DNA of 64,000 bases from Talaromyces rugulosus (taxonomy: Eukaryota; Ascomycota; Eurotiomycetes; Eurotiales; Trichocomaceae): NCBI RefSeq assembly GCF_013368755.1, contig NC_049561.1:5642001-5706000 (forward strand). Direction: 5' to 3'. The stretch's first letter is position 1. Every line of letters starts with the position of its first letter. Positions 11,455 through 21,400 of the stretch are shown one piece after another. The notes under the pieces are model-generated. The model had not been told where the DNA came from and searched no databases. It worked only from the letters and a program-made list of their open reading frames with translations. A program made the position numbers and the translations under genes.

Positions 11455-12720
11455 CTACACAGGAGTCACCCGAGATCCCATCGGGTCCAGCGTCAGATCG
11501 TTTTTGAGCGCAGCGTCCATGCCGGAAACGGCCGAGTCGAGGAGGCGCGAGGACATGCTGTCTGGGGTCAGCTCGCCGTCCTCGTCCATGGAGCGGCGCA
11601 TGTCGGTGTTGATCTTGAGGTCCTTGGGGAACACTTTGGTGGCGGGCTCGCTGGTCGGCTGTGGCTGCGATGGTTGCGATGTCGGCCTTGCGCCAGTGGT
11701 CAGCAGTGGCGCAGGCACGTATGTTCGAGGGCGGTAGACAAGCGGAGGGCCCTGGGTGCGCGCGTCGGTACCAGACTGCTCGATCGACTCGAAGTACTTG
11801 ACGGTCTTGACCTTGAGTTCCATGGTGGCGTCACGGTCAGCCACGATCAGCGGATGAGGGTGCAGTTGCAGGGCAGACAGAGTCCACATGTGGTTAACGC
11901 CGCCCTCGAGGCCATGGTGCAAGGCCAGCGCCTTGTGCGAGCCCGTGCAGACAACAACAACCTCGCGCGCATCCATGATGGTCTGGATGCCCACGGTCAG
12001 CGCCATCTTGGGGACCTTGTGCACGTCACCGCCAAAGAAGCGCGAGTTGGCGACGATGGTGTCGTAGGCCAGCGTCTTGACGCGTGTGCGACTGTGCAGC
12101 GATGAGCCGGGCTCGTTGAATGCGATATGCCCGTCGGGGCCGACACCGCCCAGGAACAGCTCAATGCCGCCCATTCGCGCAATCTTGGCTTCGTAGGCGG
12201 CGGCTTCGGCGGCCAGGTCGGGAGCATTGCCGTTTAGGATGTTGATGTTGGCGGGGAGGATGTCGACATGCGAGAAGAAGTGCTTGTACATGAAGCTGTG
12301 GTACGACTCGGGGTGGTCGCGCGGAAGCCCGACGTATTCATCCTGCACCACAAATCAGCTTTTTGTTTTTGTCTCTCTCATTTTAGCTAGACAAACCATG
12401 TTGAAGGTCACGACATTGCGGAAAGAGATCTCGCCGGCCTTGTACCGCTTCACAAGGATGCGATAGATGATCTCGGGGCTGCTGCCTGTAGGGAGACCCA
12501 GCACAAATGGCTTCTCGGGCGTCGGGTTGAAGGTCTGGATGCGGCCTGCTCTGTATATTAGTCGCCCGTCTCAAGACAGAAGATTTATCGAGTCAAGTCA
12601 CGTACTGACGATGTACTCGGCAATGTACTCGGACACGCCCTGCGGGTCTTCACGGATGATCACTCTCCTGCGTGCTTGTTAGCTGCTGCTGCATGGCATC
12701 GTGGCGCGGGGAACGTACAT
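11455..12720 (-). CDS. dam1: Glucosamine-6-phosphate deaminase (NagB/Dam1), start codon split by an intron
   Basis: Converts glucosamine-6-phosphate to fructose-6-phosphate and ammonia. Coding exons are 12720-12719 (only 'AT'), 12667-12606, 12545-12397 and 12342-11455, giving 366 aa. The first intron starts GTACGT inside the ATG, and the acceptor at 12668 supplies the G, producing the expected start M-R-V-I-I-R. No in-frame ATG exists in the second exon, and a TAA lies just upstream in that frame, so the split start is the best model. Catalytic Asp72 (MDEYVGLP), Asp141, His143 and Glu148 (DGHIAFNEP) fall at exactly the E. coli NagB numbers. About 100 residues beyond the enzyme core form a Pro/Ser/Thr-rich tail not found in bacterial NagB. 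It is convergent with badA. Confidence 0.93.
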
Positions 12721-15511
12721 TCTGCAGGTGGGCGGCTACGTCACCAGGCTGCGAGCTTGCAAAGGTAGAAGAAGAGGCGAGGAGCTTTATTGACTGGCAA
12801 CCAGACAGTATACTTGTGTGTCTGTGATGGTTTCTAGCGAGGAAAGTAGCAAGGAGGAAAAAGTTTCGAGAGAAAAAAGGGTGGTCCGACAAAGGATGGA
12901 GATGGACGTGAACAGGTGATAAGGGAACAGGAAAGTGCCGGGGGTGACTCAACAACCAACACGAAAAAAAAAAGAATAGGATTTTAATAATAATGCCAAT
13001 GCTTTCGACCAGTCAATCGTCAATTACCGGCCCCTCCCGCGTCCGGCACCAGATTACACGTTTAATATTACACACTGCTACCGTTGAATTGCAACCGCAC
13101 CATCGACATGTCATCGTTGCGGCTTCGTTTCGCCCCGCAGCGGTGGTAGCGCATCTAGATATGACAAATTTACACTATATAATAATATAATTAGATTAAT
13201 CCTGCGATTCATACTTTCACTTTCACTTTCACTTCGACCTCCACTTCCAAGTAATTGTATAGCACTATGATATAGCACAATGTGCATATGTCAAGTTCGT
13301 GACAAATTCCAGCGTCCTAAGGATGTTTTCGGCATATAGTAAATACCTACAAAAAAAAAAAGTACCTGGCCAATCTATTTATGGAATGAAAACACGCGGC
13401 AAACGGCGTCCAAGAGTTCGCTGGTCGCGGATTCCCATAGACCCGCCGATCAGGTAGGTTGTGGGTGCTCATTTCATGCCCAGATGAAGCCGTATACATA
13501 CGCATGGAACCATGTTGCATGTATCGAGATTACGCTGTAAATTACGCTAGTAATGGGTCGTACCAGCCGGATCCGTGGTTTTTTCTTTAAACGTACAACT
13601 GAGATTGCAAATATAGTTACTGATTAATTAATTCTTTGATAGTTTTGTGTATATTTATATGTATTTTTAATGCAGGGAGTCAACAGAAAATATGTATTTA
13701 TTTATTTTATATTTCAATATATTTAGATGCTTTTCCGCTATCAAATTGATGCCGCACATGCTATAACGATGCCAAGCTTTCCGGCATGGTTGCATCCGGC
13801 GAACCAACCGGCGGAACCCGGCAAACGGCACTGTGACATGACGGCGCGCGAGTGCAACGGTGGGATTATCTGATACCACCTCAGTCCCGGTTTCACTGCA
13901 ATTACCGTGACTGTGCCAATTGTCTCCAATGGGGTGGCTAGCTTCGGCATATCCTATTTTGCACTTCCGAATTGGCTATCACTACTGCAGCGCTAGTTGA
14001 CTAACTTGTACTTTATGCTTTTCAAGCCTTCATCCCCGGCAACTAACTGGTATAATATGAAAAATATTATAGCGAAAATGATAAAGTGGTTGAATAGTCT
14101 TCAAACCCACAGACCACCCTATCACTTAAGAATGAGAATCACAGAATCTAATTCGTGTAGTATCATAACTTGGAGTCTTTTGCTAGATAGATCGCATTGA
14201 TGACAGTTCAAATATAACCTTTTCAACGTTACGGCTTACAAGCATACAAGCATACACAAAGTAGGCTTCGGCTCAAAGGAGCGTAAAAACGTTGACCTGG
14301 CGCACTATCGAGCTATTCACGTTTAGTTCATTATTCAAAGGATTAAGCAGCCAGCGATCTGCATGATCTGTGGATCAACTGTCCGTTCCTAAGCTAGTCC
14401 CTTGCAAGTTGCAACAATAATATCTTCCCTAGAAACGTAGAAACAACGTCTTCAAGGAAAACAAACCCAGGGCTTTGGGTCAGCGGTATAGTTCCACGAC
14501 TACAATTGGTCGGCAAACAGATAAAGACACACAAGACACACAAGACACGAACCAGTGGCGTAGTAAGCACTTGAGGCTGAAGCCGACCTTGGGGCCGAGC
14601 AGGTTGGTTAGAGAATGGTAGTACGCACATCATCTCTGCTTCTAAAACGGGGAGATCTGCATCTGCACCCGCATCCTGTCTGCCTGAACGTAAGATTTTA
14701 GTCAGAGAGAAGATAGAATTTCTGAGTATGTTACTGACACACCCATTGGCATTCAATAGCTGATATATCCTGGTTTTCACCATCAGTAGTTGTTGTTCAT
14801 CTGAAGCAAAATTAAACAAACTCTTCTCCGCAGCGGGCCCAGTCCGGGGTCCCGAGTCCCGACAGCCCTCCAGCCAATCAGGGCGCGCTCCTGTCTATCG
14901 CCCGCTACTCGCTTCTTATCTGGGCACGTGACGCCGCCGGCACGTCCCTGCGCTCCTTCCGCTGGCGTGCGGAGTCCGTATCGACAGCCTCGTTCTTGCT
15001 CTGGCTCAAGAACATATCTGTTATTGCGAGTGAGCGAGTACTCCAGCCAGCCGGTTTAGCTGTTTAGTATTACGACTGCTTCTCGCTCTACTCCATCTTC
15101 AAGCGAGCCTCCATTCAAGCTGCCGCGGTTCTCGGAAGCTTACCTATCAAACAACTCACACTTCACCTCAACTTCCCAGCACGTCGTCGCCCATTTTGAA
15201 AGAGATTATCAAGAACGACAGAAAAAAAGTGAACTCTTGCGCAAGGCCTAATACTTGAGCTCGTCTCCAAGCGACACAGTGCCCTTTGAGCATTCCGCCA
15301 GCTTTGTATTAGTCAATTGAACACGTTTTGCGCTTGTCGCACTCCGCTGCATGAGCTATACCGAGCTATAACGAGCTAAACTCCTCTCACATCTGTCGCG
15401 TAATCATTCTCAATCCATAACAGGAGCCGCAGAGGTAGACCCAACTGCTGTGCAAATCGTTTGAATAGCGATTCCTTTGAGGGAGCTGGCAATCCTTGGG
15501 TCCGGGCCGTC
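12721..15511. promoter_or_regulatory. Long divergent intergenic region, deaminase / GH3 gene
   Basis: This 2.8-kb gap lies between the deaminase (minus) and the GH3 gene (plus). It contains a TTTCAC tandem run near 13212-13233, AT-rich sequence to about 14350, then a GC-rich stretch at 14820-14990 with a CCAAT box (AGCCAATCAG, ~14872) and a CACGTGAC E-box-like site (~14925). The GH3 leader follows. Open frames on the minus strand around 14400-14800 lack family features. I see no gene. Confidence 0.5.
15351..15371 (+). promoter_or_regulatory. Candidate uORF in the GH3 gene leader
   Basis: ATG followed by five codons and TAA (M-S-Y-T-E-L), 140 bp before the GH3 start codon. It acts as a uORF only if transcription starts upstream of 15351, which the sequence does not show. 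Confidence 0.35.
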
Positions 15512-18497
15512 ATGGCCCCAAAGGACGGGACAATGCATCCCATATGGGATAACATTGACAGGTGAGCTATATTTGAGCCGTTGAGTCTGGCAGTGGACGT
15601 CGATCTTTTTCAGAATTGAGACTGACTGTTATCGCGTCTAGGCAAATGGGCCAGCTTTTTATGATGGGCTTTGACGGAACTACGGTGGACCAACAAATAC
15701 GCTCTCTCATTGAAGATTATCACGTTGGAAACATTTTGCTGAATGCCAAAAACCTGAAATGTAAGGCCTGCTCAAGCACAAACAATATACCGCCTCCGAG
15801 ACAGCCGCTAATCCAACTCAACAGCCGCCGAAGAAACAACCAAGCTCATCCTAGAGCTGCAAACCATCGCACGGGATGCCGGTCATCCCGTGCCGCTCAT
15901 GATTGCGCTAGATCAAGAGAATGGCGGGGTCAACAGTCTTTTTGATGAGATCTATATCCGACAATTCCCCAGCGCAATGGGCATCGCTGCAACCGGCTCT
16001 AAACAACTTGCGCGCGAAGTCGCCTCGGCCACCGCGCAGGAACTCAAAGCCGTCGGTGTCAATTGGATCATGGGCCCAGTCTTGGATGTCTTGACCAATG
16101 TCCGCAATCAGCCTCTCGGTGTGCGTACCAGCGGTGACGATCCGCAAGAAGTCTCGCAATATGGTGTCGAGGTCATGAAAGGATACCAAGAAGCAGGTCT
16201 GGTCACCTGCGGTAAACACTTTCCCTCGTACGGCAACCTTGAGTTTATCGGGTCAGAGGCCGATGTCCCCGTCATCAAGGAGTCGCTCGAACAACTCAGT
16301 CTGAGTGCTTTGGTCCCATTTCGGAATGCCATTTCCAACGGTCTTGACGCAATGATGGTCGGTGGAGTTGCCATGTCTTCTGCCGGAGTCAACGTCATGC
16401 ACGCCTGTCTCTCCGAGCAAGTGGTCGACGGCTTACTACGTAAAGACCTGAAGTTTGGCGGCGTGGTTGTGTCAGAGTGCCTTGAGATGGAAGCCCTCAC
16501 GCACAATATCGGCGTGGGCGGTGGTACAGTCATGGCAATGAAAGCTGGCTGTGATTTGATCCTTCTTTGCCGCTCGTACCCTATTCAGCTAGAAGCTCTC
16601 AACGGTCTCAAATTGGGGGTTGAAAACGGGATGATCAGCCGAACTCGAATCCACCAGTCACTCAAACGCGTGCTCGCTATGAAATCACGCTGTACGTCGT
16701 GGGAGCAGGCACTAGGTCCCGGAGGGACAAATACATTATCTATGATGCAACCATCGCATACGAGTCTGTCTACTCGTGCGTACGACAGCTCGATTACCCT
16801 TGTTCGAGATACGCAAACTCTACTTCCTCTCACTCAAATCCTGGAGCCCGATGAAGAGCTCCTTCTTTTGACCCCTCTAGTGAAGCCTCTCCCCGCTTCG
16901 GCAGTATCACGGTCGATTTTAGATAACATGGCTACATCACCAGACTGGGACAAGAGTTCAACTGCAGGCAGTGGGGAAAATGTGTTTCGGGAATTTGGCA
17001 GATCTCTTGCACGACAACGGTCAGGCCGTGTTCTTCATACATCTTACACATCCACGGGAGTACGTCCCATACATGAGAGCCTGATCGACCGTGTCAGTGC
17101 AGTCGTTGTGGTCACTGCAGACTCGAACCGGAACCTCTATCAGCATGGATTCACAAAACACGTTTCAATGATTTGTAAATCGCAATATTCGCAAACCGGT
17201 GAGCGATATGAAAAGCCTGTCGTTGTTGTGTCAGTCAGTTCTCCATACGATTTTGCCACAGACCCGGCGATTGGTACATACATTTGTACCTATGACTTCA
17301 CCGAGACGGCGCTACAAGCGTTGGTCAAGGTGTTATTCGGGGATCTGTCTCCGACTGGGGCTCTGCCAGGGACTATTAGCCGAAGCCAGAAACTAAATCA
17401 GTCTCGCCAACACTGGCTGGTCGAGTCGTGGAACGAAGAGCGAGACGCAGAAGCTCTCGATGCCCTGTTGGATGCTTTGAGAGAGAATGGCTCTCATGGA
17501 GAACTTGCCAGTGTATCATCTAGCAGTTTTCTGCTTCGAAGTGACGATGTTGAGGAAGCTCATTTCGTTGTGCGTAACAGCACGACTCATGCTCTTTACG
17601 GCTTCTGTTCGTCGTACTTTTTCAGGTCAACGGGAACTGCAGTTATCGGGTCGATCATTGTGGAACCAACACGGCGGAAACTATCTATTGGACACTCTCT
17701 ACACAACCGAGCTATCCAAACTCTTCTTCATAGGACTGGTGTCCGGCGGTTCCAGTTAGGTTCACGCCTACCCAGTGTATATCTAGGCATTCCCACTGCC
17801 AACCCGGTCGAGCGTAAGAGATTACGGCAATGGTTTGCTCAGCTTGGGTGGAACACGGCGCTGTCTCGACCAGTCTGCACTGTCATGTTACGGCCGCTTT
17901 CGACCTGGGTAGCCCCCGAAGGTCTTACGAAGAGCTTACAAACAGCAGAAATCGACTACGACCTGGTTTATGGATGGGAATACGCAGATTCGATTATTGA
18001 CCACGTCAAGACAAGCTCTCGCCAGGGAGTGATGGAAATCTACAAACTTGCATTGAACGGAGCACCGCATTCAGGCATTATTCGCGCTAAAAGGCCCGAT
18101 GACGGTGCCATTTTGGGCAGTGTTGTGATTTACAATAACCAGTCGGTGATTGCAGAGTATGTACCAGCTCTGAAAGAGGCAAATGTTGTCGGTGGCGGCG
18201 TCTCGTCGCCTGTGATTTCGCCCTCGGTTGGCGAGTATGCTACATTGATGCAAGGGTTGATTCTTCTCGGAATCCGACAAGTCCGCAAATCAGGTGCGGA
18301 CGCGGTGATTTTGGATTGTGTAAGTATTCGTTTTCCAAGGAGAGAACGTTCATTCTTGGTCTAACTAACGGCTTTTTGAACAGGTTGACGGCGATGGCAA
18401 CTTTGACAGTTTATCGGCAATGGGATTCTCGGTGCTCCACACTTTTGAGGAAGTCACTTGCGATGCTACGACCTGGAAGATGATGCAAGCTGCGTAG
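15512..18497 (+). CDS. nag3: GH3 beta-N-acetylglucosaminidase fused to GNAT-like domains (Nag3)
   Basis: Four exons, 15512-15561, 15642-15760, 15825-18319 and 18384-18497, encode 925 aa without a signal peptide, so it is probably intracellular. Residues ~15-360 are a NagZ-type GH3 barrel with 'QMGQLFMMGFDG' at the start, 'LDQENGGV' and 'GKHFPSYGN' at ~186-194. Residues ~625-745 and ~770-925 look like two GNAT acetyltransferase-type folds. This GH3-GNAT architecture is known from fungal enzymes, including one from Rhizomucor miehei. The position of the GH3 nucleophile (S-D in NagZ) reads S-E here (Glu274), and the NagZ Asp-His dyad after KHFP is not recognisable. It probably cleaves GlcNAc from chitin oligomers or glycoconjugate fragments to feed the cluster. 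Acetyltransferase activity is unproven. Confidence 0.88.
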
Positions 18498-21400
18498 TTA
18501 GATTTTTCAACGGGATCGACTGGATTTGTTTGATCTTTGATGTATATGTTGTGTGTATATATTTTTGGCACTGATCTATGATGAGCGATTTTTTTATTTT
18601 TATTCTTGGATTTAGTTGGAGTAGATATGACATGACTTTTCAATTTCATCAATTATGTTTACTCTTTTTAGACTTTTCTTGCATGTTGCATGTACAATTC
18701 TATATGACTGGGGTTCAACATATCACGTGCAGCCAACAAATTTAAGTACTTCAACGTTGAACCGTTGACGGTCAACATTTGAACTGTGATGGTTGGCATA
18801 TGTTGGTTGATGTAGTATGAGAGGGATATGCATGTTGGCAGTGGATGTTCGTGATTAACAGGTTAATAGCAAGACCAGTTGACATTAACCAATACATGTA
18901 CCAGATTATTGCTGCAATCCATGATGTCTCTTATAGTTTAGGTATATGTAATTAGATGTTTCAAAATGTTAGATAACAATTATTATGTCAATTGGTAATC
19001 ATCAACTTTCATCATGCTGGGTTAACTCGAGGCTCCATGTCGTAAAAATTTACGACTAGTAGTTTTAACTGATAGAATGTTCCTAGGGGACTTATTTTAT
19101 GAATACACAGGGTTATTCAATGGATTTATGTTTAGTGGATGGTTTATTGTTGCATTTTTTACATCGAATCTAGTTAAATAGTCACTGAGATCTGATTGTC
19201 CTGGTACCTCGAAGCCATCGTAAGTGCCTGGTCTTTTCCAAATATTGGAAGCTAGTCATTTTTATATCCCAATTAATCATTTGAATTAATCATTCGCTCT
19301 ATATTTCTTTTACCGGGTCATGTTCAAATTTTGTCTCAGTTGTATGTATTGATTTTTATATTGGCGCCTGCCTACTAAAATATATCAACCCATTAAGCAT
19401 GTTTGGGCGATTAACTGGTACATTTTAAATATGTATATAAATTATACATAATTCGAAAAGAATGCTGTAAGTGTATCTTATTTGGAGAAATTGACATCTT
19501 TAAAGGCGATTTCCGTTACATATATATTATATGGACTACATCAATTGATGCACGTGTATGTATAGTGATAACTATATGAATTTCACCACTACAACATCCA
19601 AGAAGCGTCAACCTATATCAAATGATTGGATATTTACGTCAACTACATATGCAGAATTGATATTGCCTAAATATTATCCTGTAGAAGCATGGCCTTGGAA
19701 ATTTTACTGTAGCCGGAGTCTTTACAATATTAAACATACCTAAACATTGGCATATGCTACAACTTCAAACTAAGCAGTGCTCACAGACATGTGACAATCC
19801 TACAATCCTTTGACAAAGAGAAAAACTCTTCATCACCGTATTCACCAAACTCACCGAAAAAAAACTCTGTTGACCGACTTGGGCCATTTGCATACTTTTT
19901 GCGAATCGAAACCTTATCAAAATTAACTTGACGTCAACCCGCCGTGAGAAAAAATGGAAATGTTCCGATGGCTGATAGACACAAAGTATATTAGTATATC
20001 CTAGTAATAATACGAGGAAGACAACTCCTCACGGTCAAAAGGAAAGCCAAACACTGTTACAACTTTACAGACGGAGTACTCCGACTTTCGGTTCTTGTCT
20101 TTTCCTCATATTTGATACCAAAAATGATCCGCCGAGGGGGAATGATAATCATTTCATGCATGGACGTAGTAAATGCCTGGACAGGCATATCTGTGTCGAT
20201 CAATCAATCACTCGTAACGATACAAATAAGACGTGCCAAGTAAGTAGTAAGTAATATCCACAAAAAAAAGCACCGAAACAAAACAAAGATTTTCATTTCC
20301 CCCTCTATGCATGTACGTATTACTAGAGTTAGTAAGACCTAGAGGCTAAGAGCTTCCTGTTGCTCCGCTTGGACTGTCTTCCATGCCAGACCGCAGTTAT
20401 CATCAGGCACGGATCTGCAAGTAGTCTGTACGACACACAAAAGCCGGACAGGGGACAGGGTGATGCATGCTACATCATTACTTAATAGGAAGGAAACAAG
20501 AGGTTCTGGGCAACCTCATGGTCACTGGTGGCGCCCGTTTCCCCAGATAGCCAAGAGGAGCGATTGCATCCACTGAGCTCAGGGTTCGTGCATTGGTTGG
20601 TGGTTTGAAGGTCCCGGATTTCAACGTTCAGCTTTTTGATACGTACACTTTCACATGATTGCAGGATACCCACAGACGTCAGGCGGCAGGCCTCTTCATG
20701 AGTTAGCTAGTAGCTAGCAACAGGGATGCAGGTACAAAGAGGAAGGTGGGGTTTGTGATAAGATTTGGTGATCCTTGTTTTTTGTTTCTCCTCTTTCAAA
20801 AAATGAAACGAACGAACGGTTATAGAGGACAAGAGAAGAAGAGAAAACTGGAGACAATGTACTAACTACAATTGAAGCGGTGTGTCTATAATCCGTATGG
20901 ATGATCATTCTAAAATGAATATCTTGCCATGCATGAAAGAAAGCAGTTATCACCAACACTTTAGACTCTTACACGACTCGACAAGAAAAACTTAAAATCC
21001 AACAAACAAACGCTGTAAATGCTCAAAATGAGAAGTAACAAAATCTCGACAAACGGATGCTACCTCGCCATCGAGATAAGGTCGAGGTTGCCATTTGACT
21101 GCAACTCTGCACGGCGCATCCACCGAACGATCCGGACTAAACTATAGCGAGATAGCACGCCAAAAGCGCCGCATGTTGTTGGCTCGGTCGATCATCTCGG
21201 GGGGATGGCTAAGATAGGACAACAACCAACCCTAATCCTAGCAGGCAAAAAAAGCCACTTCTTAAGAGGTCTTAACTGAGTTAGGCAGGGCCTGGGTTTG
21301 TTGCTTGAGTCCCCCGCTTTCTCGCGTCAAGAAGAGCTGCAAGAATAACGGACGAGGGAAGGATTAGACGAAAAACAGGGAAGCAGGCTAAGCGCTTCTC

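Noticed and set aside
14394..14819. 141-codon minus-strand ORF between deaminase and GH3 gene
   Set aside because: It starts with TTG, and the first ATG leaves a shorter frame with no recognisable feature.
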